Shown here: one piece after another, positions 28,879-37,059 of the stretch
How the letters are laid out: every line of letters starts with the position of its first letter
Position numbering within the stretch: the stretch's first letter is position 1
From: Vreelandella malpeensis
GTDB lineage: Bacteria > Pseudomonadota > Gammaproteobacteria > Pseudomonadales > Halomonadaceae
Length of the DNA stretch: 64,000 bases
Direction of reading: 5' to 3'
Assembly: GCF_020622355.1 (NCBI RefSeq)
Contig: NZ_WHVL01000001.1
Location: forward strand, 930,001-994,000
Notes under the pieces: model-generated
What the model saw: the letters and a program-made list of their open reading frames with translations, nothing else
The model's database searches: none
Told to the model about the DNA's origin: nothing
Program-made: the position numbers and the translations under genes

Positions 28879-30426
28879 ATGAACCACAACCTCTACTGCC
28901 ACTTCTATCCGCACTTCGAGCGCGCCCCGGAGAAAGTGCTGATGGACACGCTCGATGGCCAGCGCTACCGCTACCAGGACGTGCTGAGTCTGAGTCGCCG
29001 GTTGGCCACCGTGCTCAAGGAGCTCGGCGTGTCGCCCGGCGACCGGGTCGCCGTCCAGGTCGACAAGAGTCCCGAGATCGTCATGCTGTATCTCGCCTGC
29101 CTGCAGATCGGCGCGGTCTACCTGCCGCTCAATACCGCCTATACCGACAGCGAAATCGACTACTTCCTGAACGATGCCGAGCCGCGCCTTTACGTCTGCC
29201 GCCCGGAAGCGCTGGAAAGCGCCCGTTCGATCGCCGAAAAAGCTGGCGTGGCGCATATCGAGAGCCTGGGCACCAAGGCCGACGGCAGCCTGATGGAGAA
29301 GGCAGACGCCGCCGAGGAGACGACGACGGTCGCCGAGGTCGCGGCCAATGATCTGGCGGCGATCCTCTATACCTCCGGCACCACCGGGCGCTCCAAGGGC
29401 GCGATGCTGAGCCACGAGAACCTCGCCTCCAACAGCCAGGCGTTGACCAAGGCCTGGCACTACGGCGAAAGCGACCACCTGATCCACGCGCTGCCGATCT
29501 TCCATACTCACGGGCTGTTCGTGGCCTGCAACGTGACGCTGATCAACGGCGCCTCGATGACGTTTCTGCCCAAGCTCGACATCGACGAGCTGCTCGATCT
29601 GATGCCCCACTCCACCATACTGATGGGCGTGCCGACCTTCTACACGCGCCTTCTGGCAAGCCCGCGCCTCGACCGCGAGGTGGTCGCCAACATGCGCCTG
29701 TTCATCTCCGGCTCCGCGCCGCTTCTGGCCGAAACCCATGAAGCGTTCAGCGAGCGCACCGGTCACGCCATCCTCGAGCGCTACGGCATGACCGAGACCA
29801 ACATGAACACCTCCAACCCCTATGAGGGCGAGCGCCGCCCGGGCACCGTGGGCACGCCGCTGCCCGGCGTGACGGTGCGCATCACCGACCGCGAGACAGG
29901 CAGAGAGCTTGCCCAAGGCGAGACCGGGCTGGTCGAGCTGATCGGCCCCAACGTGTTCCAGGGCTACTGGCGCATGCCGGAGAAGACCAAGGCCGAGTTT
30001 CGCGACGATGGCTACTTCATCACCGGGGACCTTGGCCTGATCGACGAGCACGGCTATCTCAACATCGTCGGGCGCGACAAGGATCTGGTGATCTCCGGCG
30101 GCTACAACGTCTACCCCAAGGAGATCGAGCAGATCATCGACGACATGGAGGGCGTGGCGGAGTCCGCTGTGATCGGCGTGCGTCACACGGATCTCGGCGA
30201 AGGCGTGGTCGCGGTGGTGGTGCCCAAATCCCAGGGCGCCGTGAGCGAGACAGACGTGCTCACAGCACTCAAGGATGATCTCGCCCGCTACAAGCAGCCC
30301 AAACGCGTCTTCTTCGTGGAGGCGCTGCCGCGCAACGTGATGGGCAAGGTGCAGAAGAACCAGCTGCGCGACACCTTCGCCGACACGTTTTCCAGCACGT
30401 TTGATCGGAGAGACGCCACCGCCTGA
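28879..30426 (+). CDS. matB: Malonyl-CoA synthetase MatB
   Basis: AMP-forming acyl-CoA ligase, 515 aa, activating malonate with ATP and CoA. The ANL motifs are present: YTSGTTGRSKGAML (phosphate loop), YGMTETNMNTSNPYEGERRPG (typical of MatB) and KDLVISGGYNVYPKEIE, with the catalytic Lys in RNVMGKVQK. AAGGAG precedes the ATG. It follows the decarboxylase gene by 42 bp. Confidence 0.94.
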   Translation: MNHNLYCHFYPHFERAPEKVLMDTLDGQRYRYQDVLSLSRRLATVLKELGVSPGDRVAVQVDKSPEIVMLYLACLQIGAVYLPLNTAYTDSEIDYFLNDAEPRLYVCRPEALESARSIAEKAGVAHIESLGTKADGSLMEKADAAEETTTVAEVAANDLAAILYTSGTTGRSKGAMLSHENLASNSQALTKAWHYGESDHLIHALPIFHTHGLFVACNVTLINGASMTFLPKLDIDELLDLMPHSTILMGVPTFYTRLLASPRLDREVVANMRLFISGSAPLLAETHEAFSERTGHAILERYGMTETNMNTSNPYEGERRPGTVGTPLPGVTVRITDRETGRELAQGETGLVELIGPNVFQGYWRMPEKTKAEFRDDGYFITGDLGLIDEHGYLNIVGRDKDLVISGGYNVYPKEIEQIIDDMEGVAESAVIGVRHTDLGEGVVAVVVPKSQGAVSETDVLTALKDDLARYKQPKRVFFVEALPRNVMGKVQKNQLRDTFADTFSSTFDRRDATA

Positions 30427-30437
30427 TGAGAACCACG

Positions 30438-30457
30438 GCGCCGCCAAGAGGCGGCGC
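30438..30457 (+). other. GC-rich hairpin between matB and madL
   Basis: GCGCCGCC and GGCGGCGC form an 8-bp stem with an AAGA loop, 38 bp before madL, without a T-run. It is probably an intercistronic processing or stability element separating enzyme and transporter genes. Confidence 0.5.
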
Positions 30458-30495
30458 TCCCCTGACAACAACGACAATACAACAAGGAAAACGCC

Positions 30496-30993
30496 ATGGT
30501 CATTTACGGAGTCGCGCTGCTCGCCGGCTGCATGCTGGTCGGCCTGTGGGCTGGAGACGTGCTGGGCATGCTGCTCGGCGTGGAGTCCAACATCGGCGGT
30601 GTCGGTATCGCCATGCTGCTGCTGATCTTTCTCGGCGGCTATCTGATCGACAAGCAAAAGATGCCTCCCAGCACCGAAAGCGGCATCACCTTCTGGAACG
30701 GCATGTACATCCCCATCGTGGTCGCGATGGCGGCCAGCCAGAACGTGGCCGCCGCCATCGACGGCGGCCTGATCGCGCTGCTGGCAAGTCTGGTCGCGGT
30801 GGGCGCAAGCTTCGCGCTGGTGCCGGCATTGACCCGCCTGGGCCGCCCCGAGGCGCCCGCCACCGCCGATGTGCCGCAAAGTGATACGCCCGTGAACAAG
30901 GTCGCCTCGCGTGCCACCAGCGCATCGAAGACGAATAAGCGTACCTCCTCGGCGAAGCGCTCGCGCCACGCCCGCCCCCACCACGCCCGCTAA
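30496..30993 (+). CDS. madL: Malonate transporter subunit MadL
   Basis: Small inner-membrane subunit of the Na+-dependent MadLM malonate carrier. Four hydrophobic segments fill about residues 1-115 (MVIYGVALLAGCMLVGLWAG, NIGGVGIAMLLLIFLGGYLI, GMYIPIVVAMAASQNVAAAI). The remaining ~50 residues form a Ser/Thr/Lys/Arg/His-rich tail ending in RHARPHHAR, which seems longer than in the MadL proteins I know. A functional need for the tail is unclear. It precedes madM by 11 bp. Confidence 0.88.
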   Translation: MVIYGVALLAGCMLVGLWAGDVLGMLLGVESNIGGVGIAMLLLIFLGGYLIDKQKMPPSTESGITFWNGMYIPIVVAMAASQNVAAAIDGGLIALLASLVAVGASFALVPALTRLGRPEAPATADVPQSDTPVNKVASRATSASKTNKRTSSAKRSRHARPHHAR

Positions 30994-31004
30994 GGAGCCG
31001 TCTC

Positions 31005-31766
31005 ATGCTCGAATCCCTCATGACGCAACTCGAGAAACAGCATCTGATCGCCGCCTTCGCGCTGGTGGGTGCGGCGATGTACGTGTCGTACCTGGTCAGC
31101 GCCAAGCTGACCAACGGCCGCGTCCACGGCTCCGCCATCGCTATCATGGTGGGGCTGGCGCTGGCTTATTTCGGCGGCATCACTACCGGCGGCAGCAAGG
31201 GGCTTGCCGATATCAGCCTGTTCGCCGGCCTCGGCTTGATGGGCGGCGGCATGCTGCGCGATCTGGCGATCATCGCCACCGCCTACGGCGTGCGCTTTCA
31301 GGAGATCCGCCAGGCCGGGCTCAGCGGCGTCATTGCGCTGTTTCTGGGGGTGGTCGTGTCCTTCGTCGCCGGGGTCGCGGTTGCCTTCGCCTTCGGCTAC
31401 CGCGACCCGGTCGCCTTGACCACCCTCGGCGCCGGCACGGTGACCTATATCGTCGGCCCGATCGCCGGCGCCTCCATCGGCGCCTCCTCCGATGTGATCG
31501 CTCTCTCCATCGCCGCTGGCCTGTTCAAGTCGATCCTGGTGATGGTGCTCACGCCGATGGCGGCCAAGCGCATCGGTCTCGACAACCCGCGCTCGGCGAT
31601 GATCTTCGGCGGGCTGATGGGCACCACCAGCGGCGTGGCAGCGGGCCTTGCCGCCACCGACCCGAAGCTGGTGCCTTACGGCGCCATGACCGCCACCTTC
31701 TACACCGGCCTCGGGGCGCTGCTGGCGCCTTCCGTGCTGTATCTGTGCGTGCGCGCGATCTTCTGA
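31005..31766 (+). CDS. madM: Malonate transporter subunit MadM
   Basis: Large subunit of the MadLM malonate:Na+ symporter, 253 aa with about 7-8 membrane helices. Family-like stretches include AYFGGITTGGSKGLADISLF, GLGLMGGGMLRDLAIIATAYG and GGLMGTTSGVAAGLAATDPKL. Last gene of the malonate operon, followed by a strong terminator. Confidence 0.92.
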   Translation: MLESLMTQLEKQHLIAAFALVGAAMYVSYLVSAKLTNGRVHGSAIAIMVGLALAYFGGITTGGSKGLADISLFAGLGLMGGGMLRDLAIIATAYGVRFQEIRQAGLSGVIALFLGVVVSFVAGVAVAFAFGYRDPVALTTLGAGTVTYIVGPIAGASIGASSDVIALSIAAGLFKSILVMVLTPMAAKRIGLDNPRSAMIFGGLMGTTSGVAAGLAATDPKLVPYGAMTATFYTGLGALLAPSVLYLCVRAIF

Positions 31767-31786
31767 TCCAGCGTGCAAAAACGACG

Positions 31787-31818
31787 ACGCCGTGGCGATC
31801 ACTCGCCACGGCGTTTTT
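31787..31818 (+). terminator. Bidirectional terminator after madM
   Basis: ACGCCGTGGCGA (31787-31798) pairs perfectly with TCGCCACGGCGT (31803-31814), loop TCAC, followed by TTTT. An A-run on the other side lets it also end the convergent MFS gene. Confidence 0.92.
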
Positions 31819-31835
31819 CGTGCGTCAAGGACGCC

Positions 31836-33035
31836 TCAGCGCGCCTCGATCGCTCCGCGCCCCTTGAGTAGCGAGCGGGCGAGCATGCCGTAGGCCACCG
31901 CCCCGCAGGCGGCCATGGCCAGCACTACCGACGCGAGGGTGTGGGGCATCACGGCGGAGAGCGCGCTCAGGATACCGGCGATGCCGAACTGCGCCGCGCC
32001 CAGCAGGGCCGCGGCGGTGCCGCCGCTGGTGGGGAAGAACTCCATGTAGCAGGCCTGGATGTTGGGCGAGATCGCCCCCACCGCGCCGATGGTCAGCATC
32101 ATGGCGGCCAGGAAGGCGTACATCGACCAGTCGAGAAACGCCGCCGCGAGCAGCAGCACCACGCCCACGGCCTGGCAGGCCGTCGCCATCTGCAGGATGC
32201 GCAGCGAGGCCAGGCGCGTCAGCAGCAGTCGGTTGGCGATGTTGAACGCCAGCATGGCGACGATGTTGGCGGCGAACAGCAGCGCGAACTCACTGCTCGT
32301 CTGGCCGAAATGCCCCTGGTAGATGAACGAGGCGTAGGTGATGAACATCATCAGACACGAGAACGACCCCGCCTGCCAGGCGATGAAGGCCATGGCCGGC
32401 CGGGTCGAGAGCACCTGCTTGTAGCGCGCCCAGAGGCTCATCTGCGGGCTTTTGGCCCGCGACACCTTGCCGGGCCCGGTGAACACCGCGCGGATCAGCA
32501 GCGGCACCAGCGCCAGCGCGTAGGCGGCCAGGGCGAAGAAGATGTAGTGCCAGGAGCCGATCGCCAGTATGGCGCTGCCCACGCTCGGCGCGATCCCCGG
32601 GGCAAGCACCATGATGAAGCCCATCATCGAGAAGAGCTTGGCGGCGTCGCGCCCGGCCACCCGGTCGCGCACCAGCGCCGGCACCGAGACCAGCGTCCAG
32701 CCGGCGCCGAAGGCCTGCACCGCGCGTCCGCCGAGCAGTTCGCCGAGCGAGTCCGCAAGGCCGATGACCACGCTCGCCGCGGCGAAGATCGCAAGCCCGC
32801 CCATCAGCACGCGCTGGCGCCCGAAGCGGTCCGATAGCGCCCCACCGACCAGTTGACCAAGCGCCAGGGCGATGACGTAGACCGACACGCTCAGCGAAAC
32901 CGACTGCTGGGAGACGCCCAGCGTCTCGCCGATGACCGGGAAGGCGGGCAGGTAGGTGTCCATGGAGAAGGGACCGAGCATCATGGTCAGCGCCAGGCTC
33001 AGCACCACGATGAAGGGCGTCTTGGTGTGGGTCAT
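31836..33035 (-). CDS. MFS transporter, Bcr/CflA drug-resistance subfamily
   Basis: Inner-membrane drug:H+ antiporter-like carrier of 399 aa with 12 helices. Motif A is GGALSDRFGRQRVLMGGL; the family start is FSMDTYLPAFPVIGETL. The ATG at 33035 is chosen because the upstream part of the open frame is not hydrophobic and has no homology that I recognise. The substrate is unknown. It is upstream-adjacent to argP on the same strand but separated by 85 bp. Confidence 0.88.
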   Translation of the reverse strand: MTHTKTPFIVVLSLALTMMLGPFSMDTYLPAFPVIGETLGVSQQSVSLSVSVYVIALALGQLVGGALSDRFGRQRVLMGGLAIFAAASVVIGLADSLGELLGGRAVQAFGAGWTLVSVPALVRDRVAGRDAAKLFSMMGFIMVLAPGIAPSVGSAILAIGSWHYIFFALAAYALALVPLLIRAVFTGPGKVSRAKSPQMSLWARYKQVLSTRPAMAFIAWQAGSFSCLMMFITYASFIYQGHFGQTSSEFALLFAANIVAMLAFNIANRLLLTRLASLRILQMATACQAVGVVLLLAAAFLDWSMYAFLAAMMLTIGAVGAISPNIQACYMEFFPTSGGTAAALLGAAQFGIAGILSALSAVMPHTLASVVLAMAACGAVAYGMLARSLLKGRGAIEAR

Positions 33036-33120
33036 GGGAACTCGCGGCAGCAGGATCGGAATCGAAGGTGCTTCGTCATGATACGGCGCGCGGGCCCATC
33101 CGGCCAGTTGCGCCCGCGCG

Positions 33121-34002
33121 TCACACCAGCCGTTGCTCCGCCTCGCGCACAAGCCTCGCCGTCAGCTCGCGCAAGAGCTTCCCGCCCTGACGCCAGGAGT
33201 GCCAGTAGAGCGGCACGTCGACCCCTTCGCCGGGGCAGATCTCGACCAGCGCGCCACGCTCGAGTGCTTGGCGAATCTGAAGCGCCGGCACCAGCCCCCA
33301 GCCCAGGCCGCTTTCGAGCATGCGCACGAAGCCTTCCGAGGAGGGTACGATGTGATGGACGAAGCCGTCCGCCACGCCCAGGCGCGCCGCGAAGCGGTGC
33401 TGGAGGCGGTCATCAATACCGAAGATCACCGCCGGGGCGTGGAACAGCCGCTCGGCACTCACGCCGCCCTTGAAGTGACGCTCGACGAAGGCGGGGCTCG
33501 CCACGCCCAAGTAGCGCATCGCGCCCAGCGCCACGCTCTCGGCGCCAGCCACCGGTCGCGACTCGGCGCATACGCAGCCCGCCACGTCGCCGGCGCGCAT
33601 GCGCTTGAGGCCCACGTCCTGATCCTCGACCACCAGTTCGAGCAGCACCCGACGCTCGTCGCAGAACGCCGCCACCGCCTCGGCCCACCAGGTGGCGAGG
33701 CTGTCGGCGTTGAGCGCCACGCGCAGCCGGTGCGTGCCGGCCTCGTTGAGCGCCGGCACCTGGCCGCCCAGGTCGCGCTCGAGCAGACGCACTTGTTGTA
33801 CGTGGTTGAGAAGCTGCCGACCGACCGCCGTGGGCGCCGGCGGATTTCCCCGTACGAGCACCGGCTGGCCCAGGCGCGCCTCCAGCAGCTTGACGCGCTG
33901 GGAGACCGCCGACTGGGTCAGGCCCAGCGCCTGGGCGCCGCGTTCGAAGCCGCCCTGCTCGACCACGGCGGCCAGGGCATCCAACAACTTGTAGTCGAGC
34001 AT
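33121..34002 (-). CDS. argP: LysR-family regulator ArgP (IciA)
   Basis: Transcription activator of 293 aa: N-terminal winged helix (LLDALAAVVEQGGFERGAQA, LTQSAVSQRVKLLEARLGQP) and a C-terminal effector domain that in ArgP binds arginine or lysine. It matches ArgP over the whole length (MRYLGVASPAFVERHF, FGIDDRLQHRF, SGLGWGLVPALQI). It is divergent from argO, the classic ArgP target; activation sites should lie in the 118-bp gap. Confidence 0.92.
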   Translation of the reverse strand: MLDYKLLDALAAVVEQGGFERGAQALGLTQSAVSQRVKLLEARLGQPVLVRGNPPAPTAVGRQLLNHVQQVRLLERDLGGQVPALNEAGTHRLRVALNADSLATWWAEAVAAFCDERRVLLELVVEDQDVGLKRMRAGDVAGCVCAESRPVAGAESVALGAMRYLGVASPAFVERHFKGGVSAERLFHAPAVIFGIDDRLQHRFAARLGVADGFVHHIVPSSEGFVRMLESGLGWGLVPALQIRQALERGALVEICPGEGVDVPLYWHSWRQGGKLLRELTARLVREAEQRLV

Positions 34003-34120
34003 CAGTTTTCCTAATACCTCATGGCGATTATTCGTTTCGTTTATACCTGCTCACGCCCCACACTCCCAGCGCATCGCGAGCTATATCGCGACTTTCAATC
34101 GATTCGACGAGGAGGGACCC

Positions 34121-34723
34121 GTGGGACTGAGCTATATCAACGGCCTGGTAATGGGACTTGGGCTGATCGTGGCGATCGGCGCGCAGAACGCCTTCGTGCT
34201 CTCCCAGAGCCTGCGCCGCGAACACCCGCTGGCGGTGGCGCTGGTATGCATCGTCTGCGACGCGCTGCTGATCGTCGCCGGCGTGTTCGGGCTTGCCAAC
34301 CTGCTTCACCAGAGCCCGGTGCTGCTGGCGCTGGCCCGCTACGGCGGCGCGGCGTTTCTGATCGTCTACGCCCTGCAGGCGCTGACCCGGGCGCTTAAAA
34401 GCGATGCCCTGACGGTGCGTCAGAGCGCGCCCCGACCGCTTGTGGCGGTGCTGGCGGCCACGCTTGCGGTGACGCTTTTGAACCCGCACGTCTATCTCGA
34501 TACGGTGCTGCTGATCGGCTCCCTCGGCGCCCAGCAACCCTCGCCCGGTGCCTTCGCGCTCGGCGCGGTGTGCGCCTCGACGCTGTGGTTCAGCGCGCTG
34601 GCCCTGGCCGGCACGCGCCTGGCGCCGCTGCTGGCAAGGCCTCTGACCTGGCGGCTGATCGATCTGCTGGTGGCGGCCATGATGCTCGCCATCGCCCTGC
34701 AGCTGCTTCTCGGCGGCCATTGA
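34121..34723 (+). CDS. argO: Arginine/lysine exporter ArgO (LysE family)
   Basis: Inner-membrane exporter of 200 aa with about six helices. LysE family motif GAQNAFVLSQSLRREHPL lies in the first loop and LLNPHVYLDTVLLIGSL in the middle. Translation starts at a GTG with AGGAGG 7 nt upstream. Divergent from its likely activator argP. Confidence 0.92.
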   Translation: MGLSYINGLVMGLGLIVAIGAQNAFVLSQSLRREHPLAVALVCIVCDALLIVAGVFGLANLLHQSPVLLALARYGGAAFLIVYALQALTRALKSDALTVRQSAPRPLVAVLAATLAVTLLNPHVYLDTVLLIGSLGAQQPSPGAFALGAVCASTLWFSALALAGTRLAPLLARPLTWRLIDLLVAAMMLAIALQLLLGGH

Positions 34724-34788
34724 AGGCGCGAAAAGTAGCCTGCTAAGAGATGTGCTAAGCTTGGCGGCCCGCTTTCGAGAGGTTCCGG

Positions 34789-35970
34789 ATGACCGCCATT
34801 TCCCACAGCACGCACACCAAGGCCGTACTGCTCTTCGCCAGCACCATGACCGTGATGTCCGGGGCGATCATCTCGCCGGCACTGCCCGGCATCGGCCGCT
34901 TCTACGCGGACGCCCCGCAGGTGTTGATCCAGCTGATCCTGACGCTGCCGGCGCTGATGATCACGCTGTTCAGCCCGCTGATGGGCTATCTGGCCGATCG
35001 TTTCGGGCGCAAGCCGCTTCTGATGATGATGCTCTCGGTCTACGGGTTGGCCGGCGCCTCGGGCTTTCTGATCGATGACGTCAACCTGCTGCTGGCATCA
35101 AGAGCGCTGATGGGCGTGGCGGTGGCAGGAATTCTGAGCATCAGCACCACATTGGTGGGCGACTACTTCAGCGGCGCCGAGCGGGTACGCTTTCTGGGCC
35201 TTCAAAGCAGCGCCATGGCGCTCGGCGGGGTGATCTTCATCAACCTGGGCGGGCTTTTGTCCGACTGGAGCTGGCGCGGGCCGTTTCTTCTTTACCTCAC
35301 CGGGGTGCTGCTGCTGCCCTACGCGCTGTTAGTGCTGCGCGAACCGAGCCGGGTAACAGGGGAAAGCGCGGCGCACCAGGCGCCCTTCGCGCGACTCGAT
35401 CTCGGGCGTACCGCGCTTGCCTACCTGATCGCCATGATCAGCATGATGATGTTCTACCTTTTCCCGGCCCAGCTGCCGTTTCTGCTCGCCGAGCAGGGGG
35501 TGGAAAGCGGCCTTGCCATCGGCGCGGCGCTCTCCATGGCCGCGCTCACCGCAAGCCTGGTGAGCTTCTGCTATGGCCGGATCAAGGCGCACCTCTCAGT
35601 GATGTCGGTCTACGTGCTGGGCTTTAGCGTCGCCGCGGCCGGTCTTTTCATCACAGGCGCCGCCCACGGCTACGCCATGGCGGTCATCGGCGCGGCGGTG
35701 GCGGGGCTGGGTCTTGGGCTGTTCATGCCCAACACCACCACCTGGCTGATGCGCATCACTCCGGAGCGGGTGCGCGGGCGGGTGTTCGGCGGCTTCACTT
35801 CGACCTTCTTCTTCGGTCAGTTCATCTCGCCGATCGTCGTCTCCGGGATCTCGCCCTGGCTCGATTCGCTGCGCGAGGTGTACCTGGCGATGGGGCTTCT
35901 GTGCGTGACGCTGGCGGTGGTGGTGGCGGTGCTGGGCAGAACGCTTCTGAAGGCCGATAGCGCCCTCTAG
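34789..35970 (+). CDS. MFS transporter
   Basis: 12-helix major facilitator of 393 aa. Motif A reads LMGYLADRFGRKPLLMMMLS and the second half repeats YGRIKAHLSVMSVYVLG; PNTTTWLMRITPERVRGRVFG is typical of sugar-efflux or drug-efflux type carriers. The substrate is unknown. The stop codon shares a CTAG with the convergent glycosyltransferase gene. Confidence 0.85.
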   Translation: MTAISHSTHTKAVLLFASTMTVMSGAIISPALPGIGRFYADAPQVLIQLILTLPALMITLFSPLMGYLADRFGRKPLLMMMLSVYGLAGASGFLIDDVNLLLASRALMGVAVAGILSISTTLVGDYFSGAERVRFLGLQSSAMALGGVIFINLGGLLSDWSWRGPFLLYLTGVLLLPYALLVLREPSRVTGESAAHQAPFARLDLGRTALAYLIAMISMMMFYLFPAQLPFLLAEQGVESGLAIGAALSMAALTASLVSFCYGRIKAHLSVMSVYVLGFSVAAAGLFITGAAHGYAMAVIGAAVAGLGLGLFMPNTTTWLMRITPERVRGRVFGGFTSTFFFGQFISPIVVSGISPWLDSLREVYLAMGLLCVTLAVVVAVLGRTLLKADSAL

Positions 35971-37022
35971 CGCGCCAGCAGCCGCTCATAGAGTGCGACG
36001 TAGTCGCGCGCCATGCGCTCGGCGGTGAAGCGCTCCAGAAAGCGCTCGCGGATGCGGCCGCGGTCAAGCTCCGCCAGCAGCGCCACTGCGGCCGTGGCTT
36101 CTTCGATCGAGTCGACGATGAATCCCGTCACGCCGTGCTCGATCACCTCCTCGACGCTGCCGTTGCGCCAGGCGATGACCGGCGTGCCGCAGGCCATCGC
36201 CTCGATCATCACAAGCCCGAAGGGCTCCGGCCAGTCGATGGGAAACAGAAGCGCCTTCGCGCCGCTCAGAAGCGCCTGCTTCTGCGTATCGTCGATGGTA
36301 CCGACGTGAACGATGGATTCATCGAGCTCGCCTGCCACGTGGGCGTCGAACCAGCCCGGGTTGCCCACGTCCACGCCGCCGGCGAGCCTCAACGCATGGC
36401 CGGTTCTTCGCGCCACCTCGATGGCGCGGTCCGGACGTTTCTGGTCGGTCATCCGGCCGATGAACGCCAGATAGCCGCCGTCGCCCGTCCCTAGCGTGAA
36501 GCGCTTGGCCTTGAGCCCGTGGTGGATGACCCCGGCGAGGTTCGCCTCGGGAATGGCGCGGGCCTGGGCGTGGGAGATCCCCGCCACGGGAAGGTCGGGA
36601 AAGCCCTCGAAGAAGAGCGTGCGGTCGAGCTCGTCGACCCGCCAGTGCACGGTGGTGAGACTATGGCGGCGACGGCTGCCCAGAAGCGCCGCGTGGGCGA
36701 ACTCGCCGTGGCAGTGGATCACGTCGAACTCGTCGAGGTGCGCGCGCAGCGTTTCCAGCACCCGCGCTTCGAGCACGCCGGGCACCCCGGGCGGCACCTG
36801 GCCGTGTTGGCGCTCGAGTGCGTAAAGGCTCGGCGCACAGGCCAGATGGCGCGCCGGCGTCCGGCAGTCCGAGGGGCCGATCAGCGTGACATCGTAACCA
36901 AGGTTAAAGAGCGCTTCGGTCAAGTCGGCCACAATGCGTTCAGTCCCCCCGCTGCCCGGCGGCGGGGTGGGAAAGATAACTGGAGCAACCTGGGCGATGC
37001 GTATACGCTTTTCGATGGGCAT
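35967..37022 (-). CDS. Glycosyltransferase family 4 protein
   Basis: GT-B fold glycosyltransferase, 351 aa. N-terminal domain IRIAQVAPVIFPTPPPGSGG, then HCHGEFAHAALLG. The C-terminal donor-binding domain has FIGRMTDQKRPDRAIEVARR and the E-x7-E motif PEPFGLVMIEAMACGTPVIA. No membrane segment, so it is cytosolic or peripheral. It faces the sucrose-phosphate-synthase-like gene across only 37 bp. Donor and acceptor are unknown. Position suggests a shared product with the three glycosyltransferases next to it. Confidence 0.85.
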   Translation of the reverse strand: MPIEKRIRIAQVAPVIFPTPPPGSGGTERIVADLTEALFNLGYDVTLIGPSDCRTPARHLACAPSLYALERQHGQVPPGVPGVLEARVLETLRAHLDEFDVIHCHGEFAHAALLGSRRRHSLTTVHWRVDELDRTLFFEGFPDLPVAGISHAQARAIPEANLAGVIHHGLKAKRFTLGTGDGGYLAFIGRMTDQKRPDRAIEVARRTGHALRLAGGVDVGNPGWFDAHVAGELDESIVHVGTIDDTQKQALLSGAKALLFPIDWPEPFGLVMIEAMACGTPVIAWRNGSVEEVIEHGVTGFIVDSIEEATAAVALLAELDRGRIRERFLERFTAERMARDYVALYERLLAR

Positions 37023-37059
37023 AGCGTGTTCGGCCTCAAAGTGAAAAGGAATTCACGAC

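Noticed and set aside
27532..30984. 1150-codon open frame antisense to the malonate genes
   Set aside because: It is a shadow of high-GC third-position bias: the sense strand encodes clear malonyl-CoA decarboxylase, synthetase and MadL; the antisense translation is low-complexity in His, Gln, Val and Arg without any family pattern.
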